From: Stanieria sp964562685
Lineage (GTDB): Bacteria > Cyanobacteriota > Cyanobacteriia > Cyanobacteriales > Xenococcaceae
Length of the DNA: 50,497 nt
Reading direction: 5' to 3'
Assembly: GCA_964562685.1 (NCBI GenBank)
Contig: CAZLUP010000032.1
Location: 1-50,497, forward strand
Positions 41,786 through 50,411 of the stretch are shown here, piece by piece. The notes under the pieces were generated by a model. It had not been told where the DNA came from. It did not search any database and saw only the letters and a list, made by a program, of their open reading frames with translations. The position numbers and the translations under genes are program-made. Position 1 is the stretch's first letter; every line of letters begins with the position of its first letter.

Positions 41786-41813
41786 GTAGGGATAATTCAT
41801 GAATTATCCCTAC
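41786..41813. repeat. 28-nt perfect palindrome, copy 3 of 3
   Basis: The left arm GTAGGGATAATTCA is followed by its exact complement. It has the same length and the same GTAG-x-GA...TC-x-CTAC borders as 2718-2745 and 27906-27933. It lies between the 3' ends of the convergent chelatase and glycosyltransferase genes and could fold in either transcript. Confidence 0.8.
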
Positions 41814-41828
41814 TAATAACTAATCAAT

Positions 41829-42974
41829 TTAAACCAATGCTTGGGCTTGAATACTGTCAACTAGTTGTTGAAGATATTTTTCGCGGTCTAACATAGCAGG
41901 AGTAGGTTCAAGTCCAAAAGCAGTTAATATTTCTCGCCAACGATATACCCAATCGTGTTTTTGTAAAGAATTGGTTACACTATCTCGACTAATACGAATT
42001 AATCTTTCTGGCTGTGTATCTAATTCAGTAATAATGTTATCAATATCACGAGTGTTAAGGTCAATTTCAATCACACTATCAGACCAACCAAAATATTTTT
42101 CAAAGGTAGCAGTTTTGGGCGGAATACCTAACATTACTGTTCCTGCTGCTGCACTTTCAAAAAAACGATAGCCGATTTCTGGATTGCCACCTGTTTCTTC
42201 GGGGCGATTAAATTTGGCATAGGTACAAATAGTATATCGACTTCTTTTTAAAAGATTAGCTAGTAAACGACGATGATCTTGATGATTTTCGACTTCTAGC
42301 TGTAGTTTTTTGGCAGTATCGTAATAATAAAAAAAGTTCTTCTTAGTAGTTAAATCTAACAAAGTTTGATGAATGGTTGGTACGCGACGACCTACATAAC
42401 AAACATCGAGACTACGGTGTGGTAGGAAAGGGTAGGGAGAAAATAAAACCGTGTCTACTCCCGGTGCTAGATAACTACAAGGAATATTAATTAGTTGAGA
42501 TAATGGTTCTACCGTATGCTGAACACCGAGAAAAATGCGATCGCAATACTGAAATGGTTCTTGTAGCAATCGCCAATTATCGAGTTCGGGTTCCCATAGT
42601 TCACCAATATAACAAGCTACATATTTGCATTTATCTCGCCAGTTTTTAATTGAATCAAGTAAATAGATTTGCCAGGGATTATCTAAAACCGCAAATAGCA
42701 AGTCGTATTCTTGATCTAAAGTATATTGATTGGGAAAAGGACTAATTTTTGTGGCGTAAGAGTCAGATTTAGTGACATACTTGATAATCCGATGCAGTTT
42801 ACGAGAAAAAGCGTATTCGTTACTAGGAACAAACAGATCTACTCGGTCAAAATCAGCAATCAAATCTTCAAATTCATACAAGCAACAATTGGCAGCTTGA
42901 TATCTTAATCCTCTTTGCGAAAACAGTAATATTCGAGATGACTGTTTAACATCACTATTCAACTTAGTTAACAT
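41829..42974 (-). CDS. Glycosyltransferase, GT-B / CgeB-like
   Basis: 381 aa. The N-terminal half (RILLFSQRGLRYQAANCC, YDLLFAVLDNPWQIYLLDSI, YVACYIGELWEPELDNW) is a Rossmann-like acceptor domain. The C-terminal half begins YLAPGVDTVLFSPYP, LDVCYVGRRVPTIHQTLLDL, and has the donor-binding region NPEIGYRFFESAAAGTVMLG with E-x7-E-like glutamates, followed by IDNIITELDTQPERLIRISRDS. This fits the Glyco_trans_1_2 / CgeB-type family. Sugar donor and acceptor are unknown. The ATG at 42974 was taken as the start; no strong Shine-Dalgarno is visible. A single gene between the SpoIID gene and the palindrome. Confidence 0.78.
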   Translation of the reverse strand: MLTKLNSDVKQSSRILLFSQRGLRYQAANCCLYEFEDLIADFDRVDLFVPSNEYAFSRKLHRIIKYVTKSDSYATKISPFPNQYTLDQEYDLLFAVLDNPWQIYLLDSIKNWRDKCKYVACYIGELWEPELDNWRLLQEPFQYCDRIFLGVQHTVEPLSQLINIPCSYLAPGVDTVLFSPYPFLPHRSLDVCYVGRRVPTIHQTLLDLTTKKNFFYYYDTAKKLQLEVENHQDHRRLLANLLKRSRYTICTYAKFNRPEETGGNPEIGYRFFESAAAGTVMLGIPPKTATFEKYFGWSDSVIEIDLNTRDIDNIITELDTQPERLIRISRDSVTNSLQKHDWVYRWREILTAFGLEPTPAMLDREKYLQQLVDSIQAQALV

Positions 42975-43097
42975 AGTTAACGAATATAATTTGTAAGTAG
43001 ATCTGCTCGAAATTAATAATTATAGATTAGGATATCTTATCTTAAATTATTGATGACATTGAGCAAAGATCATTGATATTTCCTCTGAGTTTGAGCT

Positions 43098-43121
43098 AAA
43101 AAGCAACCAAACTAACGGTTG
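43098..43121 (-). terminator. Weak intrinsic terminator overlapping the spoIID-like stop
   Basis: On the minus strand CAACC and GGTTG (43117-43121 and 43104-43108) close an 8-nt loop that contains the stop codon and are followed by CTTTTTAG. The stem is only 5 bp. Confidence 0.35.
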
Positions 43122-44263
43122 ATTTGAGATAAATTAGCGTGTTGATAATAGTGTGAGAGGATTTGAGCGTATTTAATACCTTGTTTGGCAAGATAGTAAG
43201 CTCCCCATTGACTCAATCCTAAACCATGACCGAAGCCTCTGCCATATATTCGGAAGCTGTTACCGTCACCAGTAACACGGAATAAAGTGCTACGTAAATC
43301 TAAAACCTTACGCAACTCGGCACCACTCACTACAGTTGTTCCGCGATCGCCAATAACTTTCATGTTAACAACTCTTCCATGAGGAGTTGTTTCTTCGGGA
43401 ACCATAGTTTTAATTGTTCCTACTCCTCCAATCAAAGTATTCATTTCTTGTGCAGAGACGACTTTATCCCATTGAAACACTGGAGATTGCTGATCGTAGT
43501 CAACTACTGCGCGTAGATAAGGAAGAGGAGAAGTCCAAACATCTTCAACATTTTCAGTATGACCACCAGAAGAAGAATGGAAAGCTGCTAAAATTACTTT
43601 GCCATTATAGGTCATTACTTGTCCTGCTGTGCCGTTGACAGCCTGATGAGTAGTGGTGTATTCGGTATCCAATCCTTTATAAACCTGAGTACCTATCGTA
43701 GTATCAAGGTCGTAAAGATTACTTCTTTCCGTAGAACTTTTGTAAAGAGCATAGGAACGAGCAGCTACAGCTTGAGCTTTGAGAGCTTCTAGGGGCCAAG
43801 TAGCTACTGCTTCGGCACCTACAACACTATATAAATATTGTTCTAAATCGACATAATTAATAGCGGTAAGAGTATCTCCCTGACGCACTAGATGAGTCCG
43901 TCCCCGATACCAGCGATCGCCAATCCAAACTAAACCGTCTTTTTGACTTGGTTCGATGATTATTTCCGCTGCATTAAGACGATCTAGTGCAATTCCATTT
44001 CCTTGAGGTTGTGCAGCCAAAGCAGCCATTGGATTTAGCTGACCAATTGGTTTTCCCGCACCATCCTTAACAACGGCAGTAGTAGAACTACCTACTTTAA
44101 GATCGCCGACATTTTTTTTGATTGCCACTCTCAATTCAACTGCTTGACTAGGCAAGATCAAACAAATCCAAACAAACGCAGATAACCACCAATGACGTTT
44201 TTGATTTAAAGTTAATTGCTTGAGCAAGCATTTGATTAGGGTTGAGTAATTTTGCCGACTCAT
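43112..44263 (-). CDS. SpoIID/LytB-domain protein
   Basis: 383 aa exported protein. A signal or anchor segment lies near residues 24-42 (WWLSAFVWICLILPSQA). The SpoIID domain spans ~120-375: LEQYLYSVVGAEAVATWPLEALKAQAVAARSYAL carries the Glu that in B. subtilis SpoIID is catalytic for lytic transglycosylase activity; AFHSSSGGHTENVEDVW, LPYLRAVVDYD and YGRGFGHGLGLSQWGA follow. It probably acts on peptidoglycan in the periplasm. The cyanobacterial family has no sporulation role. Divergent from rnz across 217 nt. Confidence 0.9.
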   Translation of the reverse strand: MSRQNYSTLIKCLLKQLTLNQKRHWWLSAFVWICLILPSQAVELRVAIKKNVGDLKVGSSTTAVVKDGAGKPIGQLNPMAALAAQPQGNGIALDRLNAAEIIIEPSQKDGLVWIGDRWYRGRTHLVRQGDTLTAINYVDLEQYLYSVVGAEAVATWPLEALKAQAVAARSYALYKSSTERSNLYDLDTTIGTQVYKGLDTEYTTTHQAVNGTAGQVMTYNGKVILAAFHSSSGGHTENVEDVWTSPLPYLRAVVDYDQQSPVFQWDKVVSAQEMNTLIGGVGTIKTMVPEETTPHGRVVNMKVIGDRGTTVVSGAELRKVLDLRSTLFRVTGDGNSFRIYGRGFGHGLGLSQWGAYYLAKQGIKYAQILSHYYQHANLSQINR

Positions 44264-44480
44264 GGAATAGTTATTTCTCCCTAAAATGAAATATGGTTTG
44301 AGATAAATTTAAACAAAATCTTACTCTATCTATCAAATCAATTCACCAGTGTTGACTATCTAAAGTTAAAACGTCAACCGAAAATATTCGGTAAATCAAG
44401 CAAAAATAAATACTGCTAAGATGTGTTATTAGATTGAAACAAATCAGATTGATCGATTGCAATAGACTAAAAAAAATACT

Positions 44481-45467
44481 GTGGAAATTACTTTTTTGGG
44501 AACAAGTTCTGGAGTACCCACCAGAGCGCGCAATGTATCTAGTGTGGCTTTACGCTTACCCCAAAGAGCAGAAGTCTGGTTATTTGACTGTGGTGAAGGA
44601 ACGCAACATCAACTGTTACGCAGCGAGATCAAAACTTCTCAAATTCGACGCATTTTTATTACCCATATGCACGGCGATCATATCTTTGGTTTAATGGGTT
44701 TAATTGCTAGTTGTGGATTAGCAGGAAATGCTCAAAATATAGAAATTTTTGGTCCTGCTGGTTTAGAAGATTATTTAAAAGCTTGTAGTAAATATTCTTA
44801 TATAAATTTTGGCTCGCGTTTACAGGTACATACCGTTCAACCTGGCTTGGTTTATGAAGATGAAGAATTTAGTGTGAGTTGTACTTTGTTAAAGCATCGC
44901 GTGCCAGCTTATGGTTATCGCATTGCGGAAAAAGATCGTCCTGGTAGATTCGATGTAGAAAAAGCTAAAGCACTTGAAATTCCTCCTGGTCCTATTTATG
45001 GGAAACTTAAGCAAGGAGAAATAGTTACGCTTGCGGATGGTCGTCAGATTAATGGTAAAGAACTTTGTGGAGAACCTGAAATCGGACGCAAAGTAGTTTA
45101 TTGTACTGATACGGTATTTTGTGACGCAGCAGTAGAGTTGGCAACCGATGCAGATGTCTTAATTCACGAAGCTACTTTTGCTCATCAAGATGCAGAAATG
45201 GCTTTTGAAAGACTACACTCTACTTCTACTATGGCTGCTCAAGTTGCTCTTTTGGCAGGAGTTAAGCAGTTAATTATGACTCATTTTAGTCCTCGCTATG
45301 CTCCTGGTAATAATTTACAGTTAGATGATTTGAAGCAGGAAGCTAGAGCAATTTTTCCCAATACTAAATTGGCGTATGATTTTTTGACTTACGAAGTCCC
45401 TAGAAGAAGAGCTGCATCAAAAAGGCAAGGCAGTGCTTTGCCCCTACAGTCGGTGAAAAAAAGATAA
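44481..45467 (+). CDS. rnz: Ribonuclease Z (tRNA 3' processing endonuclease)
   Basis: 328 aa short-form RNase Z. The start MEITFLGTSSGVPTRARNVSS is canonical and fixes the GTG at 44481 as initiator. The metallo-beta-lactamase zinc motif HMHGDHIFG is at ~62-70, the PGR substrate loop DRPGRF near 150, YCTDTVFCD and LIHEATF near 210-230, and the last zinc His in IMTHFSPRY. It removes 3' trailers of pre-tRNA. The final ~20 residues (RQGSALPLQSVKKR region) are encoded partly by a repeat-like palindrome and look like an added tail. Confidence 0.95.
   Translation: MEITFLGTSSGVPTRARNVSSVALRLPQRAEVWLFDCGEGTQHQLLRSEIKTSQIRRIFITHMHGDHIFGLMGLIASCGLAGNAQNIEIFGPAGLEDYLKACSKYSYINFGSRLQVHTVQPGLVYEDEEFSVSCTLLKHRVPAYGYRIAEKDRPGRFDVEKAKALEIPPGPIYGKLKQGEIVTLADGRQINGKELCGEPEIGRKVVYCTDTVFCDAAVELATDADVLIHEATFAHQDAEMAFERLHSTSTMAAQVALLAGVKQLIMTHFSPRYAPGNNLQLDDLKQEARAIFPNTKLAYDFLTYEVPRRRAASKRQGSALPLQSVKKR
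45424..45447 (+). repeat. Palindromic repeat fragment in the rnz 3' end
   Basis: GGCAAGGCA pairs with TGCTTTGCC (one G-T wobble, single-base loop) and is followed by CCTAC, as in dispersed TTGCCCCTAC repeats; compare GGGCAAT...ATTGCCC at 31501-31544. It lies inside the coding frame, encoding RQGSALPL, 20 nt before the stop. Confidence 0.45.
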
Positions 45468-45527
45468 GATCGAAACAAAAGCTCTATTGATCGCTCAAAA
45501 GATCTTAATTCTGAATAGATAATTTTT

Positions 45528-46817
45528 ATGACTCCCAATCCACAGATTGTTAAGTCAGTCGAACAACTCAATTACCGTGTTACGGTAGGTGATGTGGCAT
45601 CTTTAGCTGGTTTAGATGTTAATTTAGCACAACAGGGATTATTGGCTTTGGCGACCGATGCGGGAGGACATCTCCAAGTAGCTGAGTCAGGAGAAATAGC
45701 TTATTTATTTCCCCGAAATTTTCGGACTATCTTACGTAATAAGTATTGGAAACTGAGATTTCAGCATTGGTGGGAACGAGTTTGGCGAGTTTTATTTTAT
45801 ATAATTCGTATTTCCTTTGGGATTGTTTTAATCGCTTCAATTTTGTTGATGTTAATTGCGATCGCAGTAATTATAATTTCAATTAGTTCTAGTCGCGATG
45901 ATAACGACAGCAGTAGAGGAGATAGTTATGGCGGTGGTGGCTATTTTTTCTTACCGCGCTTTTGGATTGGTCCAGATTTGTTCTGGTTTTTCGATCCTGA
46001 TTATAATTATCGCCGTCGTCAACGCAGACAAACTACTGCTAATTATCAAATGAATTTTTTGGAAGCAGTGTTTTCTTTTCTCTTTGGCGATGGTAACCCT
46101 AATGTAGATTTAGAAGAGAAACGTTATGCTACCATCGGACAGGTAATTCGTAACAATAGTGGTGCAGTGGTAGCAGAACAAATTGCTCCTTATTTAGATC
46201 ATGTTGATGCTGATGAAGACTATATGTTACCAGTTTTAAGCCGTTTTAATGGTTATCCTGAAGTTTCTCCGCAAGGAGAAATTATTTATTACTTTCCTGA
46301 ATTGCAAGTTACAGCTACTGAAAGAAAATCCCAACCAATTTCGGCTTATTTGAAAGAACAGTTGTGGCGTTTTACTCAGGCTAGTAGCGGACAGGTAATG
46401 CTTTCGATTGGCTTGGGTACAGTTAATTTAGTTTTGGCTTTGGTATTGGGTTCTCTACTGCGAGATGGTACTGTGGCAGCCGAATTAGGAGGAGTAGTTG
46501 CTTTTGCAGGTTCAATTTATTGGTTATTATTAGGCTATGGTGTTGCGTTTTTAAGTATTCCTTTGATTCGTTATTTTTGGATTCAAGGACGCAATCAAAA
46601 AATTGTCAGTCGTAATCAAGCACGTCAACAAAGAGCAGAGTTTTTATTAGCAGCAGATCAAAAGTTACAACAAAAAATGCTGTTTGCTCGTCAATTTGCT
46701 AAACAAGAAGTTATTAGCGATCGCGATCTTACCTATACTACTGAAACTGATTTATTAGATCAAAATCTGTTAAATAGTGACAAAATCGATCAAGAATGGC
46801 AAAGAAGATTAAACTAA
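45528..46817 (+). CDS. Two-module conserved membrane protein
   Basis: 429 aa, not assigned to a named family. Residues ~15-65 (VTVGDVASLAGLDVNLAQQGLLALA ... SGEIAYLFPRNFR) form a winged-helix-like unit with a partial repeat at ~220-265 (VVAEQIAPYLDHVDADEDYMLPVLSRFNGYPEVSPQGEIIYYFPELQ); each ends in GEI-x-Y-x-FP. Each module is followed by membrane segments: one at ~90-120 (VLFYIIRISFGIVLIASILLMLIAIAVIII) and two at ~290-345. A Gly/Ser/Asp-rich loop (SSSRDDNDSSRGDSYGGGG) lies between. Similar proteins occur in cyanobacteria and plastids (recollection). Function unknown. It starts 60 nt after rnz and may be co-transcribed. Confidence 0.75.
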   Translation: MTPNPQIVKSVEQLNYRVTVGDVASLAGLDVNLAQQGLLALATDAGGHLQVAESGEIAYLFPRNFRTILRNKYWKLRFQHWWERVWRVLFYIIRISFGIVLIASILLMLIAIAVIIISISSSRDDNDSSRGDSYGGGGYFFLPRFWIGPDLFWFFDPDYNYRRRQRRQTTANYQMNFLEAVFSFLFGDGNPNVDLEEKRYATIGQVIRNNSGAVVAEQIAPYLDHVDADEDYMLPVLSRFNGYPEVSPQGEIIYYFPELQVTATERKSQPISAYLKEQLWRFTQASSGQVMLSIGLGTVNLVLALVLGSLLRDGTVAAELGGVVAFAGSIYWLLLGYGVAFLSIPLIRYFWIQGRNQKIVSRNQARQQRAEFLLAADQKLQQKMLFARQFAKQEVISDRDLTYTTETDLLDQNLLNSDKIDQEWQRRLN

Positions 46818-46857
46818 GATTCTTAAAAGTTTACCAAGCCTTTAAATATAAATAATG

Positions 46858-47937
46858 TTATTGTGCTGGTGCTTGTAAAATATTAACAGGAACTATTACA
46901 ACCTCTAATTCCACAGGCTTTTGAAGTTCTTGAGACAAAAAATCTCTGACCAATTCAATTTGATTTTGAGTGATTGAATTTTCATAGGTAGCAATTTGCA
47001 TTTTGATATTGATGTGATTGGAAAAAGACTGAACTTGCAGCGAATTAATATCAGAATTAGCAAAAGTTAAAGTTTGATTTCTAACTAATTGACTAACCTT
47101 ACTACGAACGTTTTCTTTAACCAATAATTCTCTTAAAGAAAAACTAAGAGGTAATCCTAATAAACTCAAAATACAGAGAGAAAAAAATAATCCCTTTTTA
47201 GCTCTTTTAAGATTGCCATAAGATTGAAATAAAAATACTAAACTCCCACTGAAAATAATACCAACTAGGTTGGTAGCAAACAGTAAAAATGCTCCTAATG
47301 ACAACGTTTTTTGAGCAAAAGCTAAACCGATTCCTACTACACTTAAAGGTGGAACTAAAGCAACTGCAATGGCAACTCCTGGTAAAGCATCAGCAATTCT
47401 GCGTCGAGAATTAGCAAAAGCACCAGCAGATCCAGCAGCTAAAGCAATACCAAGATCTAGTAAAGTAGGATTTGTTCGAGAAAGAATTTCGGGACTAACT
47501 GTTCTTAAACCGACAATTAAAGTAGTTAACCAAGCAGTCGTAATAGTCAGAATGATTCCTGTAGACAAAGTTAACATTGAACGCCTTAACAATCGTCGAT
47601 TACCAACTGTAGCTGAATAAGCAATCCCCAAAATTGGTCCCATTAAAGGGGCAATAATCATCGCCCCAATAATAACGGCTACACTATCAGCTAATAAACC
47701 CAATGTGGCAATCACACTAGAAAGTCCCAACATAAAATGAAAACTAAAGGAAGGGACAGAAATACGCCATAAAGAACGATTTAAACTAGCAATAGGCATC
47801 GGTTTTTCTTGAAGCCAATGCCAGTCACCACTGTGGGTATGCCAAAACTTTTTAATACTTATAATGTGAGGCGAAATATGGGTTTTAGTTAATAGTTTAA
47901 TTTGATAAAAATAATTAAAATTAATTTTTAATAGCAT
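46858..47937 (-). CDS. DUF389-family membrane protein
   Basis: 359 aa. Six or more hydrophobic segments: FHFMLGLSSVIATLGLLA, AVIIGAMIIAPLMGPILGIAYSA, LSTGIILTITTAWLTTLIVGL, ALAAGSAGAFANSR, IAVALVPPLSVVGIGLAF and LFATNLVGIIFSGSLVFLFQ. The IIGAMIIAPLMGPI and ALVPPLSVVGIG blocks are diagnostic for DUF389 (TIGR00341-like). The family's function is unresolved. The hydrophilic N-terminal ~45 residues may be part of the true protein or a start upstream of the real one; an internal Met (MPIASLNRS) is the alternative. The C-terminal ~85 residues are soluble. No terminator is evident between it and the convergent 45528 gene. Confidence 0.85.
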   Translation of the reverse strand: MLLKINFNYFYQIKLLTKTHISPHIISIKKFWHTHSGDWHWLQEKPMPIASLNRSLWRISVPSFSFHFMLGLSSVIATLGLLADSVAVIIGAMIIAPLMGPILGIAYSATVGNRRLLRRSMLTLSTGIILTITTAWLTTLIVGLRTVSPEILSRTNPTLLDLGIALAAGSAGAFANSRRRIADALPGVAIAVALVPPLSVVGIGLAFAQKTLSLGAFLLFATNLVGIIFSGSLVFLFQSYGNLKRAKKGLFFSLCILSLLGLPLSFSLRELLVKENVRSKVSQLVRNQTLTFANSDINSLQVQSFSNHINIKMQIATYENSITQNQIELVRDFLSQELQKPVELEVVIVPVNILQAPAQ

Positions 47938-48006
47938 ACATAATTAATTAAACAGAATTATTAGTTAAGTAAACAATCTCGTAATCAATCAAAAAATCTA
48001 TCTAAT

Positions 48007-48025
48007 GATAGATATCTTATCTATC
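48007..48025. promoter_or_regulatory. GATAGATA hairpin upstream of htpG
   Basis: GATAGATA-TCT-TATCTATC, an 8-bp perfect stem, in the 310-nt divergent region between the DUF389 gene and htpG. It could be an operator; no T-tract follows. Confidence 0.35.
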
Positions 48026-48164
48026 ACAAGTGGGATTACTTTTGGCTGAATTAGCTTATTAGCCATGATGCAAAACTGTACCTCATCAATTGGAAACCTT
48101 GATATTCTTGTTTAATCTGTTCTGAAAATTCTGGCAGGTAGGGAAATCCGCATCTAATTTGGCG

Positions 48165-48170
48165 TATAAT
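48165..48170 (+). promoter_or_regulatory. htpG: TATAAT -10 box upstream of htpG
   Basis: Consensus TATAAT at 48165-48170, 77 nt before the htpG ATG. No TTGACA-like -35 lies 16-18 nt upstream, and no CIRCE repeat is present, so control by an alternative sigma factor or an activator is possible. Confidence 0.4.
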
Positions 48171-48247
48171 CCCAAAGTCGTTTTTAAAAAATGATCAGTC
48201 AAAATCAGTAAATAAAACCTTAGACAGCATTTTAGAGCATAAAACCT

Positions 48248-50224
48248 ATGGCAGTACTTGAAAAAGGTAATATTACGATCCATACCGAGAATATTTTCCC
48301 AATTATTAAAAAGTCTCTCTATACCGATCACGAAATCTTTTTAAGGGAATTAATCTCGAACTCTGTCGATGCTATCTCTAAGCTGAAAATGGCATCTTTA
48401 GCAGGAGAAGTCAAAGGCGAAATTGAAGAACCAGAAATTATTATTAGATTAGATCAAAGCAAACGAACTCTTTCTGTTTCTGATAATGGCATCGGTATGA
48501 CTGCCGATGAAGTAAAAAAATATATTAATCAAGTAGCTTTTTCTAGTGCCGAAGATTTTATTACTAAATATGAGAAAAGTGCTAACGATTTAATTGGTCA
48601 TTTTGGTCTAGGTTTTTACTCTTCCTTCATGGTGGCAGAAAAAGTAGAAATAGATACCCTTTCCTACAAAGAAGGTGCGGAAGCAGTACATTGGAGTTGT
48701 GATGGTTCTCCAGAATTTGAATTATCCCAAGGTGAACGCACTACAGTTGGAACTACTATTACTTTAACTCTGCAAGAAGAAGAAAAAGAATACGCCGAAC
48801 CAGCCAGAATTAGACAGTTAATCAAGACTTACTGTGATTTCATGCCCGTTAAAATTAAGCTGGACGGGGAACAAATTAATAAACAGCAAGCACTTTGGAA
48901 AGAGTCACCACAAAATCTAACTAAAGAAGATTATTTAGAGTTTTATCGTTACCTTTATCCTTTCCAAGAAGATCCCTTACTCTGGGTTCATCTCAATACC
49001 GATTATCCTTTCCTTCTCAACGGGATTCTTTATTTCCCTAAACTAAAACCTGATGTAGATTTTTCTAAAGGACAAATCAAACTCTTCTGTAACCAAGTCT
49101 TTGTTAGCGATCATTGTGAAGAGATTATTCCTGAATTTTTGATGCCTCTGCGGGGTGTAATTGATAGTCCCGATATTCCCTTAAACGTTTCTCGCAGTGC
49201 CTTAACTAATGATCGCACGGTGCGACGTATTGCAGACTTTATTGCCAAAAAGATCGGCGATCGCTTAAAATCTCTTTACAATGAAAACCTTGATGAATAT
49301 ATTCGCTGTTGGGAAGACGTAGGGACTTTTGTTAAATACGGTTCTCTCAAAAACGATAAATTCAAACAACAAGTCGAAGATTTAATCATTTACCGTACTA
49401 CCTATCAACCTACTCCAGCTAACGCAGATACTCCCCAGGTAGAAGTACAACAAGCATCTGGTGATGCGTGGGAAGAAGTCAACACAGGAGAAAGCAAAAC
49501 CACTTCTAGTCAACCATACACCACTCTCAAAGAATATCTCGATCGCAACCAAGCAAAACAAGAAAAGCGTGTCTTCTACTGTAGCGATCCTTCGACTCAA
49601 GGAACTTATGTAGAACTCTACAAAAAACAAGGTTTAGAAGTTCTTTTCTTAGATTCCTTTATCGATACTAATTACTTTATTCCTTTCTTAGAAAGAGAAT
49701 ATTCTGACGTTCAATTCTCCCGTGTTGACTCCGAACTAGATCAAACCCTAGTTGAAGATGATAAAGCACAGGAAATTATTGACCCCAAAACCAACAAAAC
49801 TCGGAACGAACTAATCAAAGAAATCTTTGAGAAGGCACTCAATAAACCCAGAGTTAATATCAAAACTCAAGCAATTAAATCCGACGATCCTCAAGGTACA
49901 CCACCAGCAATGGTATTGTTACCCGAAGCAATGCGAAGACTCCAAGAAATGACTGCTTTAATGCAAGATCGTAGTATGGGGTTTCCTGAAGATCATGTTT
50001 TGTTAATCAATACTAGCCATCCTTTGATCCAAAATATCCTTGAACTCAATCAAGGTGCAATTATTCAAGGTAGTGGAGAATCTCCCACCGCAGAAATGGT
50101 TAATCTGATGTGTCAACACGTTTATGACTTAGCATTAATGGCACAAAAGGCTTTTGATGCAGAGGGAATGAAAGCTTTTGTCGAACGTTCCAATCAAGTT
50201 TTAACCAAATTAAGCCAAAAATAA
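48248..50224 (+). CDS. htpG: Hsp90-family chaperone HtpG
   Basis: 658 aa, normal for cyanobacterial HtpG. ATP-dependent cytosolic homodimeric chaperone that remodels client proteins under heat and light stress. The GHKL ATPase domain has IFLRELISNSVDAISKLK, SVSDNGIGMTADEV and GHFGLGFYSSFMVAEKV; the middle domain has LLWVHLNTDYPFLLNGILYFPK, QVFVSDHCEEIIPEFL and RGVIDSPDIPLNVSRSAL with the conserved Arg; a C-terminal dimerisation domain follows. There is a Gln/Ser/Thr-rich insert around residue 400. The ATG at 48248 gives the canonical N-terminus MAVLEKGNITIHTENIF. It ends at a strong terminator. Confidence 0.97.
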   Translation: MAVLEKGNITIHTENIFPIIKKSLYTDHEIFLRELISNSVDAISKLKMASLAGEVKGEIEEPEIIIRLDQSKRTLSVSDNGIGMTADEVKKYINQVAFSSAEDFITKYEKSANDLIGHFGLGFYSSFMVAEKVEIDTLSYKEGAEAVHWSCDGSPEFELSQGERTTVGTTITLTLQEEEKEYAEPARIRQLIKTYCDFMPVKIKLDGEQINKQQALWKESPQNLTKEDYLEFYRYLYPFQEDPLLWVHLNTDYPFLLNGILYFPKLKPDVDFSKGQIKLFCNQVFVSDHCEEIIPEFLMPLRGVIDSPDIPLNVSRSALTNDRTVRRIADFIAKKIGDRLKSLYNENLDEYIRCWEDVGTFVKYGSLKNDKFKQQVEDLIIYRTTYQPTPANADTPQVEVQQASGDAWEEVNTGESKTTSSQPYTTLKEYLDRNQAKQEKRVFYCSDPSTQGTYVELYKKQGLEVLFLDSFIDTNYFIPFLEREYSDVQFSRVDSELDQTLVEDDKAQEIIDPKTNKTRNELIKEIFEKALNKPRVNIKTQAIKSDDPQGTPPAMVLLPEAMRRLQEMTALMQDRSMGFPEDHVLLINTSHPLIQNILELNQGAIIQGSGESPTAEMVNLMCQHVYDLALMAQKAFDAEGMKAFVERSNQVLTKLSQK

Positions 50225-50253
50225 TGTTTTTTGTTTTAATTAAGTAAATTGAT

Positions 50254-50290
50254 GCCCATAGCTATAAGTTGTGGGCTATTTTTATTTTTC
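50254..50290 (+). terminator. htpG: Intrinsic terminator of htpG
   Basis: GCCCATAGCT pairs with AGTTGTGGGC (ten pairs, two G-T wobbles) around an ATA loop at 50254-50276, followed by TATTTTTATTTTT. It is 30 nt after the stop codon. Confidence 0.85.
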
Positions 50291-50411
50291 ATTGGTTATG
50301 ATTAACCTTAACTCAATCTAAAATACTGTAGCTAAATCATAAGCGATCGCATATAAGAAATTTTTTCTCTTTGAAAGAATTAGCATTCTATTAATTTAAT
50401 AGATAGTTATT

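Noticed and set aside
43414..43638. Open frame opposite the SpoIID gene
   Set aside because: It lies entirely antisense within a conserved gene, has no ribosome binding site and encodes no recognisable domain.
44434..44694. Open frame overlapping the start of rnz
   Set aside because: rnz is unambiguous in the other frame; this is a shadow frame.
48086..48331. Minus-strand frame across the htpG start
   Set aside because: It overlaps the conserved N-terminus of HtpG and has no domain or ribosome binding site.
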